DNA of 64,000 nucleotides from Streptomyces antnestii (GTDB taxonomy: Bacteria > Actinomycetota > Actinomycetes > Streptomycetales > Streptomycetaceae), in assembly GCF_004005495.1 (NCBI RefSeq), contig NZ_RZYA01000002.1, positions 1 through 64,000 on the forward strand, given 5' to 3'. How positions within the stretch are numbered: position 1 is the first letter of the stretch; the number at the start of each line of letters is the position of its first letter. Under the pieces are notes generated by a model that was not told the DNA's origin, searched no databases, and saw only the letters and a list, made by a program, of their open reading frames with translations. Below, piece by piece: positions 34,602 to 43,219 of the stretch. The position numbers and the translations under genes are program-made.

Positions 34602-34881
34602 TGCCCATGCTTCTCGGCACGTGATGGGCCGATGCGGACTTCTACGGAGGCAGGCCGCGTCGCCGCCCCAGTTCCCGCAAGGACCTGCGCAAGAAGCCAC
34701 GTGGACAAGGAAATTGCAATATCGACATGGCTCGCAGAGACAGCTACGTTCATCTGGTCTTCGGCGGTCGCCCATGGTCGCCCACGGTCGCGCAGGCGTT
34801 CCTGCAGGATGGGCGGCCGGCCGCGACGTGATGAGTCGGTCACGCCCCACGAATCCTCGCCCCTCAACCAGAGAGAGACGC

Positions 34882-35439
34882 ATGCCCCATCTTGCTCTGT
34901 ACACATTCGGCGTCCTGAAGTCACCTCTCGCCGATCCCGCACCTCTCACGCGCGAGTTCTACGACGTGGGTGAGGCCGTCTACCAGAAGATCGGTCAGCA
35001 CCCCGGATACCTCGCGCGTGCTGAAGTGGTAGACGGTGACCGGGGCATGCTCTTCGAGGCGGACTGGGGTGCATGGGGTGAGTTCGCCGTACCGACCTGG
35101 TACAGCAAGGGCCGTACGGTGGAAACCACCGCCCTGGCAGCGACACTCTCACTCTGGACCGACCTGAACCCCGCCTTCGACGCCGTCTACACCGGTCTGC
35201 ACCGTGACGCGTTGAACAGGCGTTACGACTGGTTCGAGAGGACAGGGCACGCGAATTACGTGTGCTGGTGGGTCTCCGAGGGCGTGATACCCACCTGGCG
35301 GGACGGGGTTTCCAGGCTGGAGCACCTTCACGACCACGGCTCCGCGCCGCACGCCTTCACCTTCCACGACTCGTTCGCCCCGGACGGAACTCCGGCCAGG
35401 ACCAGCGGCATCGGACCGAAGCGCGACCAGGTTCGCTGA
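34882..35439 (+). CDS. DUF3291-type protein
   Basis: 185 residues. MPHLALYTFGVLKSPLADPAPLTREFYDVGEAVYQKIGQHPGYLARAE, then FAVPTWYSKGRT, TLSLWTDLNPAFDAVYTGLHRDALNRRYDWFE and YVCWWVSEGVIPTWRDGVSRLEHLHDHG. The DUF3291 pattern (YxG-H-x-EALRRR, WW) places it in the dimeric alpha-beta barrel superfamily, possibly heme- or small-ligand-binding. Function unknown. ATG preceded by GAGAGAGACGC. A 13-base duplication of GACCAGGTTCGCT lies across the stop, and a strong hairpin follows. Confidence 0.8.
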   Translation: MPHLALYTFGVLKSPLADPAPLTREFYDVGEAVYQKIGQHPGYLARAEVVDGDRGMLFEADWGAWGEFAVPTWYSKGRTVETTALAATLSLWTDLNPAFDAVYTGLHRDALNRRYDWFERTGHANYVCWWVSEGVIPTWRDGVSRLEHLHDHGSAPHAFTFHDSFAPDGTPARTSGIGPKRDQVR

Positions 35440-35462
35440 CCAGGTTCGCTGACAAGGAACGC

Positions 35463-35494
35463 GCGCCTGACTGGTGAAAGGCCAGGTCAGGCGC
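35463..35494 (+). terminator. Hairpin terminator after the DUF3291 gene
   Basis: GCGCCTGACTGG pairs with CCAGGTCAGGCGC around TGAAAGG (one bulged base) and is followed by CCCTTGTTT. A near-identical hairpin occurs at 57173-57206, including the GGTGAAA loop side. Confidence 0.8.
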
Positions 35495-35775
35495 CCCTTG
35501 TTTCGTGCCTCCAGCAGAAGCCGAGTTTCTGGGCCGAGTACGAGACGAGAAGATTCCTCGTCTGCTGGTGGTACACGAGCGTGATACCCAATGACCTGGG
35601 GGATCGGGAGGGGCGATGCGTATCGGGGCGCCCCGCGTGAGGCGGCTTCCCCCGGGCCGATCGGGACCTGGACATTAAGTCATTCGACTGTCGCCCCTGA
35701 CCTGTGCCTGAACGATCCTGAAACGGTCGCCCGCGCGCCGGTGCCGGGTGATCGTCATGCTCGGAGGAGCCAGCC

Positions 35776-36576
35776 GTGAACCGCACTCCCGTCGTGTTCA
35801 TCCACGGCACCTGGCTGCACGCGCTTTCCTGGGAGTCATGGGCGGTGCGCTTCGCCAGCCGGGGGTTTCCCGCCTTCATGCCCGGATGGCCGGGGGAGGT
35901 GACCGCCGCCCGGGCGATGCACAAGCCCTCCGAGAAGCTGGCAGGCATCGGCCTGGACGTGCTGACGGACCACTACGCAGAAATCGTACGTTCGTTTGAA
36001 ATTGCGCCGGTGATCGTCGGCCACTCGGTCGGCGGCCTCATCGCGCAGCATCTCATCGGCGCCAACATCGGCCGGGCCGCGGTGGCCATCGCACCCGCCC
36101 CGATCAACGACATCCCGCTGCTCGCCTCCCCTCCCCGGTTGTGGACCCTTGGCCAGGCCGACGCCGCCGAACGGCTGGTGTCGCTGTCTCCGGAGCAGTT
36201 CCACCTCGGCTTCGCCAACACCGTTGCGGCGGAGGAGTCCCACCGTCTCTTCGAACGCTATGTCATGCCGACGCCGCGCAGTCTGCTCGCCGACCTCGGG
36301 TGTGCGGGCGGGGTGCGCAGCCCGCGTGCCGTGGTGGATGTCGGCAACGCGGACCGTGGCCCGCTCCTGCTGATCTCCGGGCAGGAGGACCTGCTGGTGC
36401 CCGACTCCGTCACGCGCGCGGTGTACAAGCAGTACGGCGACTCCACGGCCGTGACCGACCTGAAGCAGTTCCCGGACCGCGCCCACTCCCTGGTCATCGA
36501 CAGCGGATGGAGATTCGTCGCCGACTACGTGCTCGGCTGGCTGGACGAATGCGGCCTCCGCGCCTGCCCCGCGTAG
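35776..36576 (+). CDS. Alpha/beta hydrolase
   Basis: 266 residues. VVFIHGTWLHALSWESW holds the oxyanion loop, VIVGHSVGGLIAQHL the nucleophile Ser, LLISGQEDLLVPDSV the Asp and FPDRAHSLVID the catalytic His. A cap domain lies between (SPPRLWTLGQADAAERLVSLSPEQFHLGFANTVA). Substrate unknown; related enzymes are annotated as esterases or lactonases. GTG start with GGAGGAG upstream. Tail to tail with the LAL regulator. Confidence 0.85.
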   Translation: MNRTPVVFIHGTWLHALSWESWAVRFASRGFPAFMPGWPGEVTAARAMHKPSEKLAGIGLDVLTDHYAEIVRSFEIAPVIVGHSVGGLIAQHLIGANIGRAAVAIAPAPINDIPLLASPPRLWTLGQADAAERLVSLSPEQFHLGFANTVAAEESHRLFERYVMPTPRSLLADLGCAGGVRSPRAVVDVGNADRGPLLLISGQEDLLVPDSVTRAVYKQYGDSTAVTDLKQFPDRAHSLVIDSGWRFVADYVLGWLDECGLRACPA

Positions 36577-36610
36577 GGTCTCGACGTGCCGCGTTCGCAG
36601 GCCGGCACGG

Positions 36611-39376
36611 TCACACGTTCTGGTCGCCGGAGATCTTGCCCAGGGCGTCGCGCAGGGCGGCGCGTGAGGTGATGCCGAGTTTGGGGAAGACGCGGTAGAG
36701 GTGTGAGCTGACGGTGCGGGGGGACAGGTGCATGCGTTCGCCGATCTCTTTGTTGGTCAGGCCGCTGGCGGCGAGGTCGGCGATCCGGCGTTCCTGCCAG
36801 GTCAGTTCGGCGAGCTGCGCGGACGTGGTGTGCGTGGTCAGGCCTGACGCCTTGAGTTCGGCCCGGGCGCGTTCGGTCCAGGTGGGTGCGCCCAGCCGCT
36901 CGAATGTTTCCATGGCCTGGATGAGGAATCGCCGTGCGGTTTTGGGCCCTTGGGTGTGGCGTTGGCGGATGCCGTGGGCGAGGCGGATGCGGGCGAGTTC
37001 GTAAGGGAAGTGGGGGGCGGCGGGGTGGGTTTCGGCGCGGTGGAACATGTGGTCGGCTTCGGTGAGGTCGGTGGTGGTGATGGCCAGGGCGCCGTAGGTG
37101 GTGAGGGCGAGGCGGGGGGATATGTGGGGGAGGCCGGCTCGCTGTGCGGCGAGGGCGTGGGTGCGGGCTTGTTGGGCGCGGCCGGTGTGGAGGGCTGCTT
37201 CGACGAGGTCGAGGAGGGTGCGGGGGGCTTGGTGGGCGTAGGGGGTGAAGGTGCCGGGGGGTGTGATGCCGATGGCGTGGAGGTAGGCGGCTTCGTAGTC
37301 GCCTTCCGCGAGGGCGGCGGTGGTGCCGATGGCGTCGGTGATCTGGGTGAGCAGTCCGACGCCACGGGGGCGGGCCCAGGCATCGACGGTGGCCTGCAGC
37401 TCCCGCGCCCGGTTTATCCGACCCCGCAACGCGGCCACCAGACCCAGCTGTGCCTGCGTGTGAAGAAGGAACAGTGTGTGCCGGTGCGTTGTCGTCAGCT
37501 CCAGGCAACGCTGTCCGGTGCGCTCGGCCTCGTCCCACTCGCCGGCCGTGATCTGGTCCATCATGATCAGGAGCAGCATGGTCGTGGCGTTGACCAGGGC
37601 CCCCGTCTCCACCTCGCGGTCCACGGTGCGCTGCAGATACGGCCGGTACCGGCTGAGCGTGTCCACGTGGTAGGCGGCGACGGACAGCCGGGCGACATCC
37701 CACGGTTCCAGGTCGGGAAGACCGGCGAAGGCGCGTTCCACCCGCTCTCCCACACCGGCGCCGCGACGCCCCACGTCGCCCCAGGCGTCCTGGTAGACGC
37801 GCGAACGCGAGGACACCAGGTCGCCCAGCGAGTCCAGGAGCTCATGAGTCCGCTCCCACGCGTCCTCGTCACTCGCGTACAGGTTGATCCCCAGCAGCAG
37901 GTCGACCAAGCGCGTGAGCACCTCGTTCGGCTCCCGCACCCCGACATCGCGCATGCTCTCGATCGCCGCGAAGACCTGGCGCTGTGAGGACCGCAGGTCC
38001 CCGTCCTCGAGGGACGCGACATAGCCCGACGCGACCACCGAGGCCGGGGAATCGTTGTTGCCGGACCCGGTGTCCGAGCGGACCAACTGCCGGACCTGGT
38101 CCAGCTGGCCGGCCTGCGCGGCGACGTGCGTCGCGCTGCCCAGCCGTCTGGACCGTTCCTCGCGGCTCTCGCTGAGCTCCGCGGCACGGGTCAGCCAGGC
38201 CACGGCGGCAACCGCGCCGCCCCGCCGCGTGGCGGAGTCCGCGGCTGCCTCCAGCGTGGCCGCGACCTGCTCGTCGGGGTCGATCGCCGACGCGGCCAGA
38301 TGTGTGGCGCGCCGCTCGACGTCGTCGCGGTGCACCTGGGCGAGAGCCGCGTGAGCCGCACGCCGCTCGTTGGGGGTGGCCACTTGGACGACCGTCGAGC
38401 GCACCAGGGGGTGCCGGAAGACGAAGTCGCCGTTGAGCGGGTCGATGTCCAGCAGACCGCAGGCAGCGGCCTCGTCGGCGTCGCGCATGCGGTAACGCGT
38501 GCTCCGGGTGCGGTCGGCCGCCGTGCCCGCTCCGACGCCGTCCAGGGCACCGCGCAGCAGCTCGGCGCGCACCAGCTCGCCGAGGGACTTGATGCGGGCG
38601 CCGTACACCTGCTGCAGGCGCAGGGGTAGCGGGATGCCGGTGTAGCCGAACAGTTTCTCGGGATTGCGTCCCGCCAGGCCGCCGTGCACGTAGGGCGGCA
38701 GTTCGAGCAGGGCCAGCGGGTTGCCCTGGGCCTCGTCCAGCACCAGACGGCGGATCTGGGGATCGAGACCGGGGTGGCGCATGTCCAGGAGTCGCTCGGC
38801 GACCTTCTCCGACAGTGTGGTGACCGGCAGTTCGGGCAGCGCGGCCGTGTCGAAGCCCGAGGGCACGCCGGAGCGCAGGCCGACGACGAACTTCACCGAG
38901 CTGCCGGTGAGGCGGCGCCCTACGAAACCGCACACCTCGGTGCTGGAGGTGTCGAGCCACTGGCCGTCGTCGAGCACCAGCAGGAGGGGCTGCTGCGAGG
39001 CCGCCAGGGAGAGCAGGTCGAGGACGGCGATCCCGAGCGTCATGACCGAGGGGGGAGCGCCCCCGCCCCTGCCGAAGACGACGTCGAAGACACCCCGGTG
39101 CGCGTCGTCCAGCCGGTCGATGGAGGTGAGCAGCGGATACAGGAACTGATGCAGACCGGCGAACGGCAGTTCCGACTCGGCCTCGACGCCGGCCGCCCTG
39201 ATCACCCGGTGATTCTCGGCCGTTGCGAGTTCGACGACGTGGTCCAGCAGGGCGCTCTTGCCCACACCCGCGTCACCGCGCAGGACGAGAGCCCGGCCCC
39301 CAGGGGCCGCCACGAACGCCGACAGCGCCTCCTGCTCGCTTTCGCGGCCGATTATGGTCCCGAAGACCGACTCCAC
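36611..39376 (-). CDS. LAL-family transcriptional regulator (ATPase + LuxR HTH)
   Basis: About 921 residues. The N-terminal AAA/STAND ATPase has IIGRESEQEALSAF, Walker A RGDAGVGKSALLDHV and Walker B LLLVLDDGQWLD. The long middle is TPR-like helical repeats (AELSESREERSRRLG, DTLSRYRPYLQR). The C-terminus is LTWQERRIADLAASGLTNKEIGERMHLSPRTVSSHLYRVFPKLGITSRAAL, a LuxR helix-turn-helix. Such large ATP-binding activators control secondary metabolism or sugar use. GTG 39376 is chosen because AAGGGAG precedes it; the frame is open 18 codons further. The DNA coding residues about 660-800 is strikingly histidine/proline/arginine-rich in other frames, but this frame is uninterrupted. Confidence 0.9.
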   Translation of the reverse strand: MESVFGTIIGRESEQEALSAFVAAPGGRALVLRGDAGVGKSALLDHVVELATAENHRVIRAAGVEAESELPFAGLHQFLYPLLTSIDRLDDAHRGVFDVVFGRGGGAPPSVMTLGIAVLDLLSLAASQQPLLLVLDDGQWLDTSSTEVCGFVGRRLTGSSVKFVVGLRSGVPSGFDTAALPELPVTTLSEKVAERLLDMRHPGLDPQIRRLVLDEAQGNPLALLELPPYVHGGLAGRNPEKLFGYTGIPLPLRLQQVYGARIKSLGELVRAELLRGALDGVGAGTAADRTRSTRYRMRDADEAAACGLLDIDPLNGDFVFRHPLVRSTVVQVATPNERRAAHAALAQVHRDDVERRATHLAASAIDPDEQVAATLEAAADSATRRGGAVAAVAWLTRAAELSESREERSRRLGSATHVAAQAGQLDQVRQLVRSDTGSGNNDSPASVVASGYVASLEDGDLRSSQRQVFAAIESMRDVGVREPNEVLTRLVDLLLGINLYASDEDAWERTHELLDSLGDLVSSRSRVYQDAWGDVGRRGAGVGERVERAFAGLPDLEPWDVARLSVAAYHVDTLSRYRPYLQRTVDREVETGALVNATTMLLLIMMDQITAGEWDEAERTGQRCLELTTTHRHTLFLLHTQAQLGLVAALRGRINRARELQATVDAWARPRGVGLLTQITDAIGTTAALAEGDYEAAYLHAIGITPPGTFTPYAHQAPRTLLDLVEAALHTGRAQQARTHALAAQRAGLPHISPRLALTTYGALAITTTDLTEADHMFHRAETHPAAPHFPYELARIRLAHGIRQRHTQGPKTARRFLIQAMETFERLGAPTWTERARAELKASGLTTHTTSAQLAELTWQERRIADLAASGLTNKEIGERMHLSPRTVSSHLYRVFPKLGITSRAALRDALGKISGDQNV

Positions 39377-39627
39377 CGTCCCCCCACTCCCTTCCCCCCG
39401 AACGCTCTCGCGTCCGTGCATACGGATCATGCCAGGCGCAATCGCGAGGGTACGTCGTTGTCCTCCCCTGCCCGGACTTCGAGGGTGGTGCGCTTCCGGC
39501 AGCTACACCTTGGGCGGCCGGGCGTGTGACAGCACGGCGATGGCCGGCTCCTCACATGCTCGGTGCGGTCCCCCCTCACACCTCACGCAGAAGACTAGGT
39601 GCCTCCGGCGGACTCCGTCAGCCTGTG

Positions 39628-40209
39628 TCAGGACGTTCCGAGGCCGTTCAGCAGGGTGTCGACGACGACGTCCGCCGCCTGTCCGGGGCCCAGTTCGGGC
39701 AGCTGCCGGGACACGAGGTGCATGAGCTGGGGCAGCAGCGCGCTCGCCCATCCCTCCGGGAGCCCGGGGCGCAGGAGGCCTTCGTCGGTGGCGCGCCGGA
39801 GGAAGGCGTCGACCTCGTGGACGGACGCGTTGCGGCGTGCCTGGACGGTGTCGTCGGCGAGCATGCGGGTGAGGTCGACGGGCCAGGTGCGGTTGACGGT
39901 GATGATGTTCTCGACGTAGCGGTGCAGGGCGACGGCGACGGGTGCCTCGCGCAGTCGTGCGTCCTCGATGGCGTGCTCGATGGCCGTCAGACGGGATGCG
40001 TAGATGGCCGCGAGGAGGTCCTCGCGGGAGGCGAAGCGGCGGTAGACGGTACGCCGGTCCACACCTGCCTCGGCGGCGATGCTCGCCATGGTCGTGCCGG
40101 GATCGGCGGCGAGCATGCGTGCTCCGGTGGTCAGGACGGCTTCCAGGTTGCGTGCTGCGTCGGCTCTCACCGCACCGAGTCTAGTGGCGGAATGTGAAGC
40201 CTGAGACAT
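39628..40209 (-). CDS. TetR-family transcriptional regulator
   Basis: 193 residues. RADAARNLEAVLTTGARMLAADPGTTMASIAAEAGVDRRTVYRRFASREDLLAAIY is the N-terminal DNA-binding domain with the YRRF cap. The C-terminal domain (VAVALHRYVENIITVNRTW, DAFLRRATDEGLLRPGLP, LMHLVSRQLPEL) is of the type found in Streptomyces regulators of small oxidoreductases. It is followed upstream by a SnoaL-like gene in the same direction, 80 bases apart, which may be its target. Ligand unknown. Confidence 0.85.
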   Translation of the reverse strand: MSQASHSATRLGAVRADAARNLEAVLTTGARMLAADPGTTMASIAAEAGVDRRTVYRRFASREDLLAAIYASRLTAIEHAIEDARLREAPVAVALHRYVENIITVNRTWPVDLTRMLADDTVQARRNASVHEVDAFLRRATDEGLLRPGLPEGWASALLPQLMHLVSRQLPELGPGQAADVVVDTLLNGLGTS

Positions 40210-40289
40210 CTAGTGCCTCTTGTGAGTGGAACCCTCCCTATTAATTGCCACAGTTATGTGTCAGATTCGGGCGCGGCCTCAGGGGAGGA

Positions 40290-40763
40290 CTACCGCTGTG
40301 CGCCGGCTTGGCGCAGATGGCGCCTGACATCGCCGGCGAGGTTGATGCGGACCTGACGCTCCATGAAGCGCCACTGCCCAGCACGGCGCTCGAAGCGGTC
40401 GTGGTAGCGACCGCCGGCGATGGGTTGCAGCGGCAGGTCGGGCAGAGCCTGTAACACGGTGACGTAGGAACGCGAGACCGCCGAGTTCGTCTGTTCGTCG
40501 ACCTCGATGGCGACATTGGTCGTGACGTGCTGGGTTCGCGGCGTGCCGTCCTCGTGGAGGATCACAGTGTCCTGGAACATCTTCTCGATCGCGTCGCGGC
40601 CGCTCACCGGCTCGCTGCTGCCTGTGAAGGTGGCGTCGGCGAGAAGGGCGCCGAGCCCGGCGAAATCACCGTCGTCCACGAGCTCGGCGTACCGTGCGAT
40701 CAGGTTCTCGATGGCACGGTAGCTCGACGCCGGATCGGCGGGCATGCGGGTGGACGTAGACAT
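40290..40763 (-). CDS. SnoaL-like / NTF2-superfamily protein
   Basis: 157 residues. SYRAIENLIARYAELVDDGDFAGLGALLADATFTG, then GRDAIEKMFQDTVILHEDGTPRTQHVTTNVAIEVDE and GGRYHDRFERRAGQWRFMERQVRINLAGD. This is the SnoaL_4 pattern (N-terminal YxxxxDxGDF, the H-x-x-TN motif, and the final W-x-F). Possible cyclase, hydratase or ligand-binding role; no partner pathway is visible. The ATG coding MSTSTRMP is chosen; it is preceded by TGGAGGACACC. Confidence 0.85.
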   Translation of the reverse strand: MSTSTRMPADPASSYRAIENLIARYAELVDDGDFAGLGALLADATFTGSSEPVSGRDAIEKMFQDTVILHEDGTPRTQHVTTNVAIEVDEQTNSAVSRSYVTVLQALPDLPLQPIAGGRYHDRFERRAGQWRFMERQVRINLAGDVRRHLRQAGAQR

Positions 40764-40939
40764 GGTGTCCTCCAAACGAGACGGGCGATTTCCAGTCTGC
40801 TGCCCTCAGCGACAGAGCAGCACCCGGGTGGGGGCGGGCGGGTTCACCTGCCCGGGACGTGGCCGGGCCGCTGGGCACGCCGGTCGCGCGCGTGACGGTC
40901 GAGAGTGTGCGGTCCTCCGGTCCTCCGGTGCTCAGGTGG

Positions 40940-41600
40940 TCACGGTGCCCTGTCCTTCGCCCCGCCGGTTCCGTTTGCTCCGCGATTGGTGCCGTAGGCC
41001 GCGCTGTTGACGCGGTGTTCGACCCACCAGGTGCGGAAGTCGGAGTCCCTGATGGTCAGTTCGCCCACGAGGCGGGCGAGGTCGGGGTCGGCCGCGGCCT
41101 CCATGGTCAGCGAGGCGACGGCGTCCCGGGCGTCATGTGCCGCCGGTACGGCAGTGAAGCCGGTGTAAAGCGCAATGGCCGAGGGGGAGTCGAGGATGTC
41201 CAGGCGCTTGCCGAGGACGAGGGCTGGTGTGTGGGGGAGCTGGTCGAGGAGGTGGTGCATGTCGGGCCGGGTGCGTCGGGCGGGTCGGCGGCGGTGTGGG
41301 CGTGCGTCGGTCCGGCCGGCGAGTTCGCAGAGGTATCGCTGTTGGTCGTCGTCGAGGCGCAGGGCGTGGGCCAGGTGGTGAGTACGGGGGTGGAGGCGCG
41401 GACGCGGCCCTGTTCGAGGCGGGTGTAGTTGTCCACGCCGATCGCGGCAAGGCGCGCGACCTCCTCGCGGCGCAGTCCCGCGACCCTGCGCGCGGAGCCC
41501 GTCTCGGGCAGGCCGCCCCCCCCCCCCCGCGGATCCAGCTGCGCCCGACGGGCTCTGAGAAAGGCGCCGAGCGCACAGGAGGGGCGGAGTGTGAGGTCAT
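40940..41600 (-). pseudogene. XRE/MmyB-type regulator, frameshifted, with a 13-base G tract
   Basis: ALGAFLRARRAQLDPR, a five-glycine run, LPETGSARRVAGLRREEVARLAAIGVDNYTRLEQGRVRASTPVLTT is the HTH half. A one-base loss moves the rest to another frame: LAHALRLDDDQQRYLCELAGRTDA, then LVLGKRLDILDSPSAIALYTGF and DPDLARLVGELTIRDSDFRTWW. The natural ATG at 41600 is also out of frame with the HTH. At least two shifts exist; the MmyB-like domain is shortened as well. Confidence 0.65.
41516..41528. repeat. Homopolymer of 13 C (13 G on the coding strand)
   Basis: An uninterrupted run of 13 C on the plus strand inside the XRE pseudogene. On the coding strand it keeps the HTH frame open only at this length modulo three. 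Long runs of this kind are slippage-prone and are also a classic place for sequencing error. Confidence 0.9.
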
Positions 41601-41697
41601 GGCGTCGATTCTCCTGAGGACCGCACACCCTGTGAGGTGTGCCGGTGATGTACCCCAGGACGGCGGGACCCGGGGTCCCGCCGTCCTTCGAGGGATG

Positions 41698-42558
41698 TCA
41701 GCGGACGGTGGCGTGCGCGGCCCGCTCGATCACGTCGGCCACCAGGTGGGGGTGGGAGACGGAGACCGAGTGGGAGGCGGCGATCTCGGTGGTGTGCGAG
41801 CCGGCGCGCTTGGCCATGAAGCGCTGGACGGTGGCGGGGATGTTGAGGTCGCGGGTGGTGACGATGTCCCAGCTGGGCTTGCTCTTCCAGGCCGCGGTGG
41901 TGGCCTTCTCCTCCAGGGCGGCCTGGGCGATGGGGCGCTGCTCGGCGGCCATGAGGGCGGCCTGCTGGGCGGGCACATCGGCGGCGAACTGGTGACGGAA
42001 CTTGTCCTGCTGGATGTACAGGTCGGTGGCGGTGGAGCCGTCGGCCTGCTGGTAGGTGACCGGGTCGAGGGCGTCGGGGAGGGTGGAGCCCGGGTACTTG
42101 TTGGTGAGCTCCAGGGCGCTCTCGCCGGGGGCGGGCAGGAAGGCGGCGACGTAGACCAGGGCTTTGACCTCGGGGTCGTCGGTGGCGGCCTGGCTGATGA
42201 CGTTGCCGCCGTAGGAGTGTCCGACGAGGATCTTCGGGCCCTTGACATGGTCGAGGACCGTGCGCAGGGAGGCGGCGTCGGAGGCCGGGCCGCGCAGTGG
42301 GTTCGCGGCGGCTATGACCGGGTAGCCGTCGGCTCGCAGCTCTGCGATGACCCCGTTCCAGCTGGAGCCGTCGGCGAAGGCGCCGTGCTCCAGGACGATG
42401 GTCGGTTTGGCGTGTCGGCCCGCGTCGGCGGCCTCGGCGGTCTTGGGCGCGCCGTTGGCGGTGCCGCTGAGGGCGAACGCGCCGAGCGCGAGACCCGCCG
42501 TGGCCGTCGCGACCGCACCCGTCACCAGCCGCTTGCGTCCACCCTTGATACTCACCAC
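41698..42558 (-). CDS. Secreted alpha/beta hydrolase
   Basis: 286 residues. A signal peptide (RKRLVTGAVATATAGLALGAFALSGTANGA) is followed by PTIVLEHGAFADGSSWNGVIAELRADGYPVIAAANPL. Then come the elbow ILVGHSYGGNVISQAA, ALVYVAAFLPAPGES, and an end with ASHSVSVSHPHLVADVI holding the catalytic His. This subgroup (EstC-like/AB hydrolase 6) is common and exported; substrate unknown. Two copies of the 23-base palindrome lie 58-119 bases upstream of its ATG, together with an msrA remnant on the other side, so it belongs to the proposed regulon. Confidence 0.85.
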   Translation of the reverse strand: MVSIKGGRKRLVTGAVATATAGLALGAFALSGTANGAPKTAEAADAGRHAKPTIVLEHGAFADGSSWNGVIAELRADGYPVIAAANPLRGPASDAASLRTVLDHVKGPKILVGHSYGGNVISQAATDDPEVKALVYVAAFLPAPGESALELTNKYPGSTLPDALDPVTYQQADGSTATDLYIQQDKFRHQFAADVPAQQAALMAAEQRPIAQAALEEKATTAAWKSKPSWDIVTTRDLNIPATVQRFMAKRAGSHTTEIAASHSVSVSHPHLVADVIERAAHATVR

Positions 42559-42615
42559 GAAAAACCCCTCTCAGGCAATTTCCAGATATATGGGCGGGTC
42601 GATGCTGCCGATGTT

Positions 42616-42677
42616 CGTCACCGCCTTGACTGGTGATGAAATTGTCATGCACCTCATCACCTGTCAAGCCGGTGACG
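42616..42677. promoter_or_regulatory. Shared palindrome, sites A and B
   Basis: Site A, 42616-42638, is CGTCACC-GCCTTGACT-GGTGATG. Site B, 42655-42677, reads on the minus strand as CGTCACC-GGCTTGACA-GGTGATG. The two face each other, with starts 39 bases apart, between the hydrolase gene and the msrA remnant. Confidence 0.75.
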
Positions 42678-42784
42678 AAATTTGCGGGGTTCCGGGCCGA
42701 TGTGGGAGCCCGGAGCCTGCGCTGTCAGGCGCAAACAGAAAGAGTGGGGTCCCATGAGAGCGACGCCGAGGGGAGGCGCTGCCG

Positions 42785-43115
42785 GCGGGTGGCTGCTTCT
42801 GGGGCATGCAGGAGCCGATCCGGGCACTGCCCGGTGTGGTGCACGCCCGAGTGGGCGCAGCGGTGACGACGACAAGCCCGAGCCCGCCTGTCGCGACCAC
42901 GGAAAGCACGCGGAGCCGATCGAGATCACCTTCGATCCGGCGGTCACCGGCTTCCGCGCGATCCTGGAGTACTTCTTCCAGATCCACCCCCCGAGCACGA
43001 AGGGCCGGTAAGGCGACGACATCGGCCTCGGCCACCGCTCCGCCATCTTCTACGCCGATGACGAGCAGCTCCGCATCGCGCGGGACGCCATCGCGGCGCA
43101 GCGAGTCCTGAACGC
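42785..43115 (+). pseudogene. msrA: Methionine sulfoxide reductase A pseudogene
   Basis: The active-site GGCFWG followed by [17 protein letters not shown] is in one frame. After a shift, [41 protein letters not shown] is in another and ends at a TAA where homologues have Gln. GDDIGLGHRSAIFYADDEQLRIA follows. All blocks belong to MsrA, and the C-terminus is missing. At least one frameshift and one nonsense change inactivate it. Confidence 0.75.
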
Positions 43116-43219
43116 CGGCGTGGCCGGGAGGGGTGACACCCTTCCCGGCCACGCATCCGGGCCCGGCGCACATGTGTTCCGCTGCGAACCGTCCGCCGGG
43201 CCAATGGCGGATGCGGATT

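Noticed and set aside
41516..41528. Slippage of the G tract rescuing the XRE gene
   Set aside because: The HTH on both sides of the tract is already in one frame; the break lies further downstream, so changing the tract length would not restore the gene.
41227..42636. 469-codon glycine-rich plus-strand frame
   Set aside because: Antisense to the secreted hydrolase; the composition is typical of a shadow frame.
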